Shown: positions 28,714 through 38,190 of the stretch, piece after piece
Layout of the letters: each line of letters starts with the position of its first letter
Numbering within the stretch: the stretch's first letter is position 1
Source: Burkholderia sp. Ac-20365
GTDB taxonomy: Bacteria; Pseudomonadota; Gammaproteobacteria; Burkholderiales; Burkholderiaceae
Length of the DNA: 64,000 nt
NCBI RefSeq assembly: GCF_017104715.1
Contig: NZ_JAAGPI010000009.1
Location: forward strand, 62,001 to 126,000
Direction: 5' to 3'
The notes under the pieces: model-generated
What the model was told of the DNA's origin: nothing
Databases searched by the model: none
What the model saw: the letters and a program-made list of their open reading frames with translations, nothing else
Made by a program: the position numbers and the translations under genes

Positions 28714-28824
28714 AACGCTTCCCTGCGCTGGCATTATCCAGATCAGGTTCAAAGGGTATTTCTCACCCACGCCATGCGGTGCCTGTTTGCTTTCAGGCGA
28801 CGCACAACGCAGGACCCCCGCGTT
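28714..28824 (-). promoter_or_regulatory. TPP riboswitch controlling thiC
   Basis: Read on the minus strand, the leader contains the thi-box core: TGAGA in the P3 junction (P3 stem GGGT/ACCC), then CCTTTGAACCTGATCTGGAT and AATGCCAGCGCAGGGAA. Outer P1 pairs AACGC (28824-28820) with GCGTT (28718-28714). It ends about 130 nt before the thiC start. When thiamine pyrophosphate binds, translation or transcription of thiC should fall. From 28825 to 29118 I see no further element. Confidence 0.95.
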
Positions 28825-29118
28825 AGCAGCGCACACGATAACCTGGCCGGGCAGGGTTTGGCAACTTGTCTTGAAATTGACGCAACAGCGTGAAACGAGC
28901 GTGCGGTGACGGGCCGGGAAATCGCATCGCAAGGGTTTTCAACGAGCTTGCATGGCCGGTTCGTGCTGGAGTTCGACTCAGACTGGCATCTCATGAATGC
29001 AGGAAAAGAGAATATTTGCTGATCCGATTCAAGATTGCGCGATCCGGGCCGTTACCTCCCTTCAAGGCTGGGAATTGATCAGTCAGCCTAAGCAAAATCA
29101 GTTTGAGAGGATTGCGTA

Positions 29119-29574
29119 ATGGAAGATTGGAAGTGGATGGTGGGAACGGTAGGCGCGTGCCTCGTTGCAACAGGTTCGTTGTTGCCCGTAGCTGTCGAGG
29201 CAGCGTCTTTTGAACCGGGTGGCACCGTCACGATCACGGGTGCAATAGTGGAGCCGCCATACGGAATTTCGAGCCGGTTTTCGGATAATTATCAAGGATT
29301 CCGTAGCGAAAATATGGTTCAGGGATCGGCGGTCGATGTGATGCTGACGCCCGCATTGAATGCATCGCCGTCGGCGCACATCGCGGTGCTCACGAATCCG
29401 GACGAGGGTATCGCGGCACCGCGCACGCTGAGAACGCAATTCACCGACAACGCGACGCACATCGCACAGTCTGCGCGCGCCGGATATCGCGTGGGCAGCG
29501 CGGGTGGCACGCTGTCGATCGAGAGCGGCGCCGACGGCGCGCGCGCGGTGACGGTGATGGTGAGCTACGACTGA
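29119..29574 (+). CDS. Exported pilin-like hypothetical protein
   Basis: A 151-residue protein with a signal peptide ending near AVEAASFEPG (about residue 28). The mature N-terminus GGTVTITGAIVEPPYGIS and the closing AVTVMVSYD resemble the first and last strands of chaperone-usher pilins, but the cysteine pair of classical type-1 pilins is absent and no chaperone or usher gene is nearby. It may be an orphan fimbrial-type subunit or an unrelated immunoglobulin-like surface protein. The function is open. Confidence 0.6.
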   Translation: MEDWKWMVGTVGACLVATGSLLPVAVEAASFEPGGTVTITGAIVEPPYGISSRFSDNYQGFRSENMVQGSAVDVMLTPALNASPSAHIAVLTNPDEGIAAPRTLRTQFTDNATHIAQSARAGYRVGSAGGTLSIESGADGARAVTVMVSYD

Positions 29575-29948
29575 CGCGGCGCGCATCCGACCCAGCCGCC
29601 CAGACAGCGGGCGACTGCCAACACGTTTCGGGGTTTTCGTCCCCCTTGCAACGAAAGTTACGATTCTCTTGCCGAACCGCTGCCCACATATTGCATAATG
29701 CACGGCGGCGCGAGCGTTTCGCGTCCGTTGGCTGCTGTTGTTGCATTCTGCATCACGAAGGCCATCAATTTGCGCCATTGACCTGGCGTTTCCCTTGCCG
29801 TCCGACACCCGTTCCACCGTCGTCTACCGCTCTACTGCCATGCCCGCCCGCTTTGCCCGTCATGCCGCCGCACCGTTGCGGCGCCCGCCGTCCCGTTCGT
29901 GGGTGTTCAGCGGGGCTGCGGCGCCATCGACGGCATGGGCGGGTTGAC
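29575..29948. other. Intergenic region before the second DMT exporter
   Basis: 374 bp. TTGCCG (29669-29674) and CATAAT (29694-29699) are 19 bp apart and could be a weak promoter. The rest would be a 240-nt leader. An in-frame extension of the downstream gene exists here but encodes Cys/Pro/Arg-rich sequence unlike transporters, so I treat it as non-coding. Confidence 0.4.
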
Positions 29949-30866
29949 GTGGCGCTGAATCTTCCCAACCGTTTTCCGTTCCGCCTGCCGCAGTCCCACG
30001 GCGGACAGATCGCGCTCGCGCTAGGCGTCGTCTATATCGTCTGGGGCTCGACGTACCTCGCCGTGCACGTGGCGCTCGGCTCGTTCCCGCCGCTGCTGAT
30101 GTCGGGGCTACGCAATTTCTTCGCGGGCGTCGGTCTTTTCATCTTCGCGATGCGGCGCAAGCCCGCCTGGCCGCCGCTCACGGAAATCCGCAATGCCGGA
30201 CTGGTCGGCACGATGCTGGTCGGACTGTCGAGCGGCATGCTCGCCTACGGGATGCGAACCGTGGGCACCGGCACGGCGGCCGTGATGGTGGCGACCGTGC
30301 CGCTGTTCGCGACCGTCATCGCGGCGATCGCGGGGCGCAAGATCGGCCGGGGCGAATGGTTCGCGGTCGGGCTGGGGCTGGTGGGCATCGCGATCCTCAG
30401 CCATGGCGACCAGAGCTCGGGCTCGGCGGGCGGCAGTCTCGCCATCCTGTGCGGCGCGCTGTTCTGGGCGGGCGGTGCGCATCTGGCGTCGCGCCTGAAG
30501 CTGCCGTCGGACCTGTTTCTGTCTACGTCGCTGCAGATCGGCCTTGGTGGCGCGATGTCGACGATGGTCGCGTGGGTGTCGGGCGAACGGATGATGGACA
30601 TCCATTTCCTGCCTGTTGTCGCGTTCCTGTATCTGATGCTGATCGGCACGATGGCCGCCTATGTCGCGTACGGCTTCCTGATCCGGCACACGAGCCCGAT
30701 CATCGCGAGCAGCTGCATGTATGTGAACCCGGTGGTTGCCGTGGCGCTGGGCGCGCTGCTGCTCGGCGAGCCGGTGACGCGCGCGACGGTCATCGCCACG
30801 GGTGTGATTCTGGCGAGCGTCGGGTTGTCGTTCTGGTTCGACTACCGGCGGCGCGGCAAGGCGTAA
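29949..30866 (+). CDS. EamA/DMT-family transporter
   Basis: A 305-residue exporter with ten predicted helices in two EamA repeats. The first starts LALGVVYIVWGSTYLAVHVAL, and the second contains GALFWAGGAHLASRL. This VYIVWGSTYLA type resembles YedA/RhaT-like members. A GTG start at 29949 is chosen since it places about fifteen residues before the first helix; an upstream start would add implausible sequence. The ribosome-binding site is weak. The substrate is unknown. It converges with the FadH gene, whose end lies 35 bp away. Confidence 0.8.
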   Translation: MALNLPNRFPFRLPQSHGGQIALALGVVYIVWGSTYLAVHVALGSFPPLLMSGLRNFFAGVGLFIFAMRRKPAWPPLTEIRNAGLVGTMLVGLSSGMLAYGMRTVGTGTAAVMVATVPLFATVIAAIAGRKIGRGEWFAVGLGLVGIAILSHGDQSSGSAGGSLAILCGALFWAGGAHLASRLKLPSDLFLSTSLQIGLGGAMSTMVAWVSGERMMDIHFLPVVAFLYLMLIGTMAAYVAYGFLIRHTSPIIASSCMYVNPVVAVALGALLLGEPVTRATVIATGVILASVGLSFWFDYRRRGKA

Positions 30867-30901
30867 CGGACGCCGCCGAGCGCACACGACGCTACGCAAC
30901 G

Positions 30902-32941
30902 CTACAGCCGTGCGACCAGTTCCGCGCCTTCGCGGATCGCACGTTTCGCATCCAGTTCCGCCGCCACCGACGCACCGCCGATCACATGAAAGCGCGTCCC
31001 GCCGGCGTCGGCTGAACGCGGCGTAGCGGGGTAGAGATCGCGCAAGGATTCCTGCCCGGCGCACACGACGACCGTATCCACCTCGAGCCATTGCTCGCTG
31101 CCCGCACGTTCGATCAGCAGCCCGCGCGCCGTGATCTGCCGATACCCCACGCCATCGAGCATCTTCACCTGGTTGCGAATCAGCGCCGCGCGATGCACCC
31201 AGCCCGACGTCTTGCCGAGGCCCGCGCCGACTTTGCCCGCCTTGCGCTGCAACAGCCAGATTTCGCGCACGGGCACGCATGCGGCGGGCGCCTTCAACCC
31301 GCCGCGTTCGCGGACAGACAGATCGACGCCCCATTCGTCCGCCCAGCTTTCGCGCGATAGCGGCAACGGCTCGTCCGCGCGATGCAGCAGAAACTCGCTC
31401 ACGTCGAAGCCGATTCCGCCCGCGCCGATCACGGCCACGCGGCGCCCGACAGGCGCGCCGCGCAGCACGTCGACGTACGACAGCACGTTCGGCCCGTCGA
31501 TACCGGCGATCGCCGGCCGGCGCGGCACGATGCCGGTCGCGACGATCACGTCGTCGAACGCGGCGGCGGCGAGCAGCCCGGCATCGACGCGTGTTTCGAG
31601 ACGCACGTCGACGCCGTGTCTGCGCAACTGGCTGCTGAAATACCGGATCGTCTCGCTGAATTCTTCCTTGCCGGGCACGCGCATCGCCAGATTGAACTGG
31701 CCGCCGATGCTTGCGGCCGCATCGAACAGCGTCACGCGATGCCCGCGCGCGGCCGCTACCGTCGCCGCCGACAAACCCGCCGGCCCCGCGCCGACCACGG
31801 CCACAGCGCGTGGCTTTTGGCGCGCGGCGAGCGGCGCGTACACCAGTTCCGTCTCGCGGCCGGCGCGCGGATTGACGAGACAGGTCGCGCGCCTGTTCTG
31901 GAACGTATGGTCGAGACACGCCTGATTGCACGCGATACAGGTATTGATTTCGTCCGCGCGTCCTTCCGCGGCCTTCACGACGAAGTCGGGATCGGCGAGC
32001 AGCGGCCGCGCCATCGATACGAGATCGCCCGCGCCCTGCGCCAGCAGATCTTCGGCAACTCCGGGCGTGTTGATGCGGTTCGATACGATCACCGGCACGC
32101 TAACGGCCGCTTTCAGACGCGCCGACAGCGGCGCAAAGGCAGCACGCGGCACCGACGTGACAATGGTCGGCACACGCGCCTCGTGCCAGCCGATCCCCGT
32201 ATTGAAGATCGTGACGCCCGCCGCTTCGAGCGCCTGCGCGATCTGCACGGTTTCGTCCCACGTGTTGCCGCCTTCGACGAGATCGATCAACGACAGCCGG
32301 TACACGACGATGAAACGTTCGCCGCAAGCGGCACGTACAGCCTGCACGACTTCGCGCGCGATGCGCATACGGTTGTCGAGACTGCCGCCGTAGACATCGT
32401 CGCGCCGGTTGGTGCGCGGACACAGGAACTGGTTCAGCAGATAGCCTTCGCTGCCCATGATCTCGACGCCGTCGTAGCCCGCGCGCTGCGCAAGCCGCGC
32501 GCAACGCGCATAGGCGCGCACGGTCCGGGCGATGCCGGCAACGGTCAGCGCGCGCGGCTTGAACATCGAGATAGGGGACTTCAGCGCCGACGCCGACACC
32601 ACGAGCGGCTGATAGCCATAGCGTCCCGCATGCAGGATCTGCAGCGCGATCTTGCCGCCTTCCTCGTGAACGGCGCTCGTGAGCTTGCGATGGTTGTGCA
32701 GATCGAAGACCGAGTTCAGCGTGCCGCCGAACGGCAGCAACCAGCCTTCGCGATTCGGCGAGATGCCGCCCGTGATGATGAGACCCACGCCGCCCTTCGC
32801 GCGCTCGCGAAAGTACGCGGCGAGCTTCGGATAGTTCCAGAAGCGGTCCTCCATGCCCGTATGCATCGAACCCATCACGACGCGATTGCGCAGGCGGGTG
32901 AAGCCCAGATCGAGTTCGGACAAGAGCCGCGGGTAAGACAT
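30902..32941 (-). CDS. fadH: NADPH-dependent 2,4-dienoyl-CoA reductase, FadH family
   Basis: A 679-residue flavoenzyme that reduces 2,4-dienoyl-CoA during breakdown of unsaturated fatty acids. The N-terminal Old-Yellow-Enzyme barrel (MSYPRLLSELDLGFTRLRNR; catalytic region GSEGYLLNQFL) is followed by a [4Fe-4S] motif CIACNQACLDHTF...C (about residues 335-355) and a C-terminal FAD/NADPH domain starting AVVGAGPAGLSAATVAA. The start at 32941 matches the E. coli FadH N-terminus; two earlier in-frame ATGs exist. No other beta-oxidation gene is adjacent, so a related enoate reductase activity remains possible. Confidence 0.9.
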   Translation of the reverse strand: MSYPRLLSELDLGFTRLRNRVVMGSMHTGMEDRFWNYPKLAAYFRERAKGGVGLIITGGISPNREGWLLPFGGTLNSVFDLHNHRKLTSAVHEEGGKIALQILHAGRYGYQPLVVSASALKSPISMFKPRALTVAGIARTVRAYARCARLAQRAGYDGVEIMGSEGYLLNQFLCPRTNRRDDVYGGSLDNRMRIAREVVQAVRAACGERFIVVYRLSLIDLVEGGNTWDETVQIAQALEAAGVTIFNTGIGWHEARVPTIVTSVPRAAFAPLSARLKAAVSVPVIVSNRINTPGVAEDLLAQGAGDLVSMARPLLADPDFVVKAAEGRADEINTCIACNQACLDHTFQNRRATCLVNPRAGRETELVYAPLAARQKPRAVAVVGAGPAGLSAATVAAARGHRVTLFDAAASIGGQFNLAMRVPGKEEFSETIRYFSSQLRRHGVDVRLETRVDAGLLAAAAFDDVIVATGIVPRRPAIAGIDGPNVLSYVDVLRGAPVGRRVAVIGAGGIGFDVSEFLLHRADEPLPLSRESWADEWGVDLSVRERGGLKAPAACVPVREIWLLQRKAGKVGAGLGKTSGWVHRAALIRNQVKMLDGVGYRQITARGLLIERAGSEQWLEVDTVVVCAGQESLRDLYPATPRSADAGGTRFHVIGGASVAAELDAKRAIREGAELVARL

Positions 32942-33304
32942 GCAAGGCACCATGTAAAGTTGGGACGCGCTCGAACGATACACGTGGGACTGAGTAAAAC
33001 CTCCGAGGAAAAATTCTAATTGCTTCCAACCCTGAATGCCTGATGTGCTTTATTCGCGTGCTGCCGGTAATAACGTATGCGGCACAGCGATTGCTGTCCG
33101 CAGTCGTCCAATCGGTGCGGGCAACCGGTGCTCTTGCGGCGCTGCCCGACCTCATGGACATATGAAAGGCGCGTCGCCGTTTGAACGCGCAGCGGCGCCC
33201 GCGCGACGGACAACTACATAACGTCGACGCACATAACGGACACCTCTGCGCAGGCGGCAAGCCGCAGATCAACGGGCTGAAGCCCAATCAGGGAGAGGTG
33301 GCAA
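32942..33304. other. Divergent intergenic gap
   Basis: 363 bp between the 5' ends of the FadH gene and the DUF4397 gene. It must hold both promoters. I see no operator-like palindrome or small gene I can support. Confidence 0.4.
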
Positions 33305-34093
33305 ATGAAGGTTATCAGGACCATGGCGGCGCTTATCGGGGCGGCCGCACTCGTGTCGGCGTGCGGCGGAAGCTCGCACGACGTCGGCAAAGAACTCGGG
33401 TTGCAGAATCCGTTGATCCATTTCGTGCATGCGATTCCAGGCGGCCCGGCCGTCGACTTCCTCGTGAACGGCAGCGCGTTGCAGACGAACATCTCATACA
33501 AGGGCGTGACGAACTTCGCGAACATCAACACAGGGGCGACGACGGTTGCGTATGCATTGACGGGCACCACGACGGCGCTTGCGAGCGGCTCGTTCCCTGA
33601 TGTGGCGAAGGGCCACGAATATACGGTGATCGCCGTGCCGGGCTCGTCGGGTACCGACATCGGCCTGATCGACGATCCGTTCGACAAGGGGCTGCTGTCG
33701 GGCAGCGCGCGTGTGCGTGGGTTCAACGCATCGGTGAACGCATCGAATCTCGATCTTTATCTGGTGCCGTCGACCAACACCAGCATCACGAGTGTCGGCC
33801 CGACGTTGGCGGGTGTGTCGTTCAAGAACGCGGTACCCGCGAGTGGGCAGGATTCGGTTTATGTCTCGGGCGGGACGTATGTGTTGATCGCTACCGCGGC
33901 GGGGGATAAGACGCCGATCTTCCAGTCGAACTCGTTCAATCTCGCCAATAATGCCGACTGGCTGGTGACGTCGGTGCCGATCGGGGGTGCGTTGACGCAG
34001 TTGCTGCCGGGTCAGATTCATTTGCTCGTGGCGCAGGGGGGGAATACTACGCAGCCGGCGCTTGAGTTGACTAATACGTTGAATGGGCAGTAG
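33305..34093 (+). CDS. DUF4397-family lipoprotein
   Basis: A 262-residue exported protein. GGGAGAGG precedes the ATG, the signal ends in the lipobox LVSAC (Cys20), and two DUF4397 beta-sandwich repeats follow: one near FVHAIPGGPAVDFLVNG and one near RGFNASVNASNLDLYLVP. The family is widespread, surface-located and of unknown function. It is monocistronic. A (GTT)12 tract begins 7 bp after its stop codon and leads straight into repeat copy 2. Confidence 0.85.
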   Translation: MKVIRTMAALIGAAALVSACGGSSHDVGKELGLQNPLIHFVHAIPGGPAVDFLVNGSALQTNISYKGVTNFANINTGATTVAYALTGTTTALASGSFPDVAKGHEYTVIAVPGSSGTDIGLIDDPFDKGLLSGSARVRGFNASVNASNLDLYLVPSTNTSITSVGPTLAGVSFKNAVPASGQDSVYVSGGTYVLIATAAGDKTPIFQSNSFNLANNADWLVTSVPIGGALTQLLPGQIHLLVAQGGNTTQPALELTNTLNGQ

Positions 34094-34098
34094 TGGTT

Positions 34099-34137
<39 letters not shown>

Positions 34138-34833
34138 CGGCATCCGCGTTTCGTTACTGGTGCTTCACGCGTCGCCCCTGTGCGGGGCGGCACCTACTTT
34201 TCTTTGCCGCGGCAAAGAAAAGTAGGCAAAAGAAAGCCGCTGAACACCGCCAGTTCTTGACCACTGCCTGAGGGCCCCCAACGGGTCCTCTCCTTCATGC
34301 GGCGTCGCTCTTCTAGACGCCCGCTGCCAACGCTTCGAATCGGCTCATCACCCGCTTCACACTCCCGCGTCGTCACATGCGCGATCGCATCGCCCACGTT
34401 CTATAGCGGCAAACTGTGTGTGGGCTATCGCGGCTTATGCGCTCCACTCCGGACTGAAAAACACGATCGGTGTCGTAGAAACGCTGCCGGGTGAAGCACT
34501 ACGACCTACACACAGTTTGCCACCTGGGCGGCATTAGCCATTCGCTGTCGCTGGCTGTGCTACGGGTGATTGGAGTGGGTGAGGCGCCGGTTCGAAGCGC
34601 GGGCAACGGGCATCGATCAAATGTGATGCCGTTTGAAGTGGAGGAACTGTTGGGGGCCCTCAGGCGGTGGTCAAGAGTGGGCGGTGTTAGCCCGCTTTCT
34701 TTGCTTACTTTCTTTGCGGCGGCAAAGAAAGTAAGTGCCGCCCCGCACAGGGGCAACGCTTGAAGTGGGCAAAACAAAACGCGGATGCCAACGCAAAACC
34801 AGGCAAACCTCCCCCAGCGTCGCAAGACAAACC
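34138..34833. repeat. Composite inverted-repeat element, copy 2 (B-to-A on plus strand)
   Basis: The second member, in the opposite orientation to copy 1. The B hairpin is at 34194-34225 and the A hairpin at 34704-34735, outer distance 542 bp, exactly as in copy 1. The right end (CAGCGTCGCAAGACAAACC, to 34833) is the near-perfect complement of the left end of copy 1. The left outer end is replaced by the (GTT) tract. It lies between the 3' ends of two convergent genes (DUF4397 and entericidin). Confidence 0.85.
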
Positions 34834-34921
34834 AAACCAAAACAAAAAAAACCGCCACGTAATCCGCGGCGGCGAGCATAGCGTTGCCAAGCAATACGCG
34901 TCAGCGTCAGCAAAACCAACC

Positions 34922-35059
34922 TTAATCTGAATGCTTTTCAGCCGAATTAGTAATAGCGTTCCCACCCTTCGAGATATCCTGGCCTGCGCCGGCCATCGTA
35001 TTGCACGCGGCGAGTAGCGTCGTGCCTGCAAGCAGCAGAAGTGCGATGAGTCGTGTCAT
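34922..35059 (-). CDS. Entericidin A/B-family lipoprotein
   Basis: A 45-residue lipoprotein. The start at 35059 follows GGGAGAAG, and the signal MTRLIALLLLAGTTLLAAC places the lipidated cysteine at residue 19. The short mature tail NTMAGAGQDISKGGNAI is the entericidin signature. Entericidins are envelope lipoproteins linked to stress and stationary phase, with a toxin/antidote role proposed in E. coli. Only one copy is seen here. The upstream in-frame extension to 35179 lacks signal character. Confidence 0.85.
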   Translation of the reverse strand: MTRLIALLLLAGTTLLAACNTMAGAGQDISKGGNAITNSAEKHSD

Positions 35060-35280
35060 GAGTCTTCTCCCTATCAGGAATAGTCGACGTAAGCTTCGAT
35101 CGATTCGCGCGCGCGGCACAAGGCAAATGTTGCGTTCGCCTTCGCCCAGCGTGCGCGCCCTGTCGTCAGACCGGGGCATCGCGCCCGCCGATCCGGTCTG
35201 ACTTCATGGTAAGAGACGCGTCGCCGCTACGCTGTCAGAGGCGCCATGATTTTCTTGTCGGCGCAATCCTACGCGCTGCC

Positions 35281-36804
35281 TCAAAGGCGTGTGGCGGATG
35301 TACCGGTGCTGTCGCTCTGCGCGTTCGTGGACGAGACTGCGGGCTCAGCTTGACCGCTCATAGAGCGTGGTTCTTCCAGCGCTGCGCCTGCGGTCGGCAC
35401 GGGCAGCGAAACATGGATATCGGTGCCATGCAGCTCGCCACGCCGGATATCGAAGCGCCCGCCACGGGCCGCCACGCGCTGGCGCATGCCCATCAGCCCA
35501 TGCGTATGCGTGCGCGTGAGATCCGCGGGCATGATGCCGATGCCGTTATCGGCGATATGCAGCGATACCTCGCCGTGGCTCGCGCTCAGCGAAATCGTGA
35601 CCTGCGTCGCGCGTGCATACTTCGCCGCGTTGGTCAGCGATTCCTGCGCGATCCGGAAGAGCGCGATCTCGGTCTGCTCGTCGAGTTGCATTTCATCGTC
35701 GGGAAGCTGCAGGTCGAGCACCCAGCCGTTACGCTGCGCGGCTTCGTCGCCGAGCGTGCGCAGCGCGGTAACGAGGCCGAAGTTGGCCAGTACGGTCGGC
35801 CGCATGTCCTCGATGATGCGGCGCTTGAGCGCAATACCCTGATCGAGCGTCGCGAGCGCACGCGCGAGTTTCTCGGCGATCGCGGGGTCCACGTCCTGCA
35901 TCTTGCGCCGCGCCCACGCGACGTCCATCTTGCTCGCGGTAAGAATCGCGCCGAGTTCGTCGTGCAGTTCGCGCGCCAGCTGGGTCTTTTCGTTTTCACT
36001 GACGGCCTGCAGGTGCCAGCCGAGCGCCTCGAGTTGCCGCGTGCGTTCATTGACCAGCTGGTCGAGTTCCTCCTGCTGCGTGATCAACTGCTTTTGCGCC
36101 TTCGCCTGGCTGTCGATCTGGATGCCGAGATTGCGGAACAGCAGGATGAACAACACGATATTGAGCGCCGACAGGCCCGCCGCGACCAGCGTGGATACGC
36201 GCTGGTCGGCACGGCTCGCATCGAGCGCGCGCTGCGCGCGGCGTTCTTCGTTGTCGCGCAGCAAAGACAACGTGCTGGCTACGAGCGACGTGTCGGCGTG
36301 CGGGTTCGCCGCCGCGCCGCCGCATGCCGCAAGATCGAGCGGATGCGGCGCGGCCTGCTGCAGCGCCCGCGCGCCGCTGCCGATGCGCGCATCGATCAGC
36401 GCGGCGATCTGCGTGAAGCTGGCAAGCTCGGCGCCATCGGCGGCGCGTTTGAACCACGCATCGAGCGATCCGATGTCGCGCCGGATGTCGGCGGCGCGCG
36501 CGCAATAGCCGCGCGCATCGGCGTCTTCATGCGTCAGAAGAAAGCGGCTTTCGTGTGCCTGCAGTTGCGCGAGCTGCGCGGCTAACTCGCTCAGCTGCAC
36601 GCTCACGCCGCGCGCTTCGAGCGCCGTTTCGTATTCCGACGCGATGCGTTGCCGCGCCGTTTCGAGAATGACGAGGCCGCCGCACGTGATGACGATCGCG
36701 ACCGTCATCGCGATCGCCCAGCTGCGCTGGTGCATCCAGTCCGCCAGCCTGGCGGTCCTGGTGATGAGTCCCGCTTGCGCGCCGTCTGACACTGCCGTCT
36801 CCAT
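35281..36804 (-). CDS. Sensor histidine kinase, NarX/UhpB (HisKA_3) type
   Basis: A 507-residue membrane kinase. Helices at about residues 30-49 and 206-224 flank a helical periplasmic sensor resembling CHASE3. A coiled coil (230-262) leads to the phosphoacceptor His281 in ARELHDELGAIL, followed by the ATPase domain with N box NAAKYARA, DNGIGI and GLMGMRQRV. The last 35 residues are Ser/Ala-rich. It likely phosphorylates the NarL-type regulator at 38.2 kb, transcribed the other way beyond three small genes. The signal is unknown; the neighbours suggest envelope or oxidative stress. Confidence 0.88.
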   Translation of the reverse strand: METAVSDGAQAGLITRTARLADWMHQRSWAIAMTVAIVITCGGLVILETARQRIASEYETALEARGVSVQLSELAAQLAQLQAHESRFLLTHEDADARGYCARAADIRRDIGSLDAWFKRAADGAELASFTQIAALIDARIGSGARALQQAAPHPLDLAACGGAAANPHADTSLVASTLSLLRDNEERRAQRALDASRADQRVSTLVAAGLSALNIVLFILLFRNLGIQIDSQAKAQKQLITQQEELDQLVNERTRQLEALGWHLQAVSENEKTQLARELHDELGAILTASKMDVAWARRKMQDVDPAIAEKLARALATLDQGIALKRRIIEDMRPTVLANFGLVTALRTLGDEAAQRNGWVLDLQLPDDEMQLDEQTEIALFRIAQESLTNAAKYARATQVTISLSASHGEVSLHIADNGIGIMPADLTRTHTHGLMGMRQRVAARGGRFDIRRGELHGTDIHVSLPVPTAGAALEEPRSMSGQAEPAVSSTNAQSDSTGTSATRL

Positions 36805-37011
36805 GCGATGAAGTCATCGACAGTGTAGCGTCGCGCGACCTGTTTGCGTTCGCACGCACCTGCTAAGGCGCCGCCGAAGCCTCGCCGAAAGCGGCTGTCG
36901 GCGGATTCCCACATGAAAAACAGCGTACGCCCGAGTGCGGGTACGCAATCTGCTCCCTACGATGAAGGTTAGCGATCCATTAACTACGCATCAGCCAGGG
37001 AGGTTGCCATC

Positions 37012-37188
37012 ATGCTCAAGTGGGCGTTGTTCTTTGCCGTGATCGCCGTGATCGCGGGGCTGCTCGGTTTCACAGGCATTGCCGCGGGTGCTGCGGCGAT
37101 CGCGAAGTTCCTGTTCGTGCTGTTCCTGATCCTGTGTGTCGTGTTCCTCGTGCTCGGCTTCGTCGTGACGAAGAAGATCGTCGATTAG
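37012..37188 (+). CDS. DUF1328 (YtjA-like) small membrane protein, copy 1
   Basis: A 58-residue protein with two hydrophobic helices. Between and within them is the family signature GFTGIAAGAAAIAKFLF. AGGGAGG precedes the ATG at 37012. E. coli YtjA is the reference; its function is unknown, but such genes are often stress-induced. A second, related copy follows 89 bp later. Both belong to a block with a ferritin-like protein between a kinase and its likely regulators. Confidence 0.85.
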   Translation: MLKWALFFAVIAVIAGLLGFTGIAAGAAAIAKFLFVLFLILCVVFLVLGFVVTKKIVD

Positions 37189-37277
37189 CGAAGATCGGCC
37201 GCAACCCAGGACAAGGCGCGGGCCATGCCGTAACGGACCCGCGGCACACCATCGCCTAACCAGGAAGGAGCGTCGTC

Positions 37278-37439
37278 ATGCTGCACTACGCACTCGTGTT
37301 CTTCGTGATCGCGATCATTGCCGCTGTATTTGGCTTCACGGGCATTGCTGCCGGCGCCGCCGAAATAGCGAAGATTCTGTTCTACATCTTTCTGGTCGTG
37401 TTCGTCGTCACGCTGCTGCTTGGCGTGTTCCGAACCTAG
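37278..37439 (+). CDS. DUF1328 (YtjA-like) small membrane protein, copy 2
   Basis: A 53-residue paralogue of the preceding gene, sharing FTGIAAGAAEIAKILF and the two-helix layout, but with a shorter, basic-free C-terminus (GVFRT). AAGGAG lies upstream of the ATG at 37278. The tandem arrangement points to local duplication followed by divergence; the two may form a heteromer, but this is inference. Confidence 0.82.
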   Translation: MLHYALVFFVIAIIAAVFGFTGIAAGAAEIAKILFYIFLVVFVVTLLLGVFRT

Positions 37440-37535
37440 CGCAGGCATAACGCCGTTACGCGCACGCTGCAATACCGCACCTGACAGACGGCATGCGCGT
37501 GCGTTTCCCACAATACCGGTACAAGGAGTCAGTCA

Positions 37536-38081
37536 ATGTCGAACTCATCGAAAGGCGAATTCGTGATGGACCTCGAACGGATTCGTGCACAGGCACGCAA
37601 GGATATGGACGAAGGTGCCGTCACGCAGACCTACGGCGCCGACCGCGAGACCGTGCTCAAGCTGCTGAACGGTGCGCTCGCTACCGAGATCGTCTGCGTG
37701 CTGCGCTACAAGCGCCATCATTTCATGGCAAAGGGCATCAATTCGGAAGCCGTCGCGCAAGAGTTTCTCGAACATGCGAACGAAGAGCAGGGCCATGCGG
37801 ACACGCTGGCGCAGCGCATCGTGCAGCTGGGCGGTGAGCCGGACTTCGCGCCGGACAGCCTGACGGGTCGCTCGCATTCCGAATACAAGGAAGGCAAGAA
37901 CCTGACGGACATGATTCGCGAGAACCTGATCGCGGAGCGCATTGCGATCGATACGTACCGCGAGATCATCCGTTACCTCGGCGACGGCGACGTCACGACG
38001 CGCCGGATGTTCGAAGACATTCTCGCTGTCGAGGAAGAGCACGCGGACGATATGGCCGATCTGCTGGCAGGCCGCAACTGA
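37536..38081 (+). CDS. Ferritin-like (bacterioferritin-type) four-helix protein
   Basis: A 181-residue protein with AAGGAG seven bases before the ATG. Four helices carry the metal-ligand pattern of the ferritin superfamily: ATEIVCVLRYKRHH, EFLEHANEEQGHADTLA, ENLIAERIAIDTYREI and ILAVEEEHADDM, each Glu/His-rich helix supplying ligands for a di-iron site. The expected role is iron oxidation and storage or peroxide defence. The unstructured N-terminus is slightly longer than in true bacterioferritin, and no haem-ligand methionine can be assigned. It sits among stress-type genes. Confidence 0.82.
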   Translation: MSNSSKGEFVMDLERIRAQARKDMDEGAVTQTYGADRETVLKLLNGALATEIVCVLRYKRHHFMAKGINSEAVAQEFLEHANEEQGHADTLAQRIVQLGGEPDFAPDSLTGRSHSEYKEGKNLTDMIRENLIAERIAIDTYREIIRYLGDGDVTTRRMFEDILAVEEEHADDMADLLAGRN

Positions 38082-38190
38082 TGACGACGCGCACCGCGCC
38101 GGGCACGCAGCGGGCGATACACGCCATTGCGCGCCCGCCGTCGCGCGTTGCCTGTAAGCCATTGCATTTCGACTGCATTCGACTATTTCC

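Noticed and set aside
36527..36859. A 110-codon frame overlapping the 5' end of the histidine kinase gene in another frame
   Set aside because: The kinase frame carries the membrane helix and continues into all kinase motifs, while this one has none.
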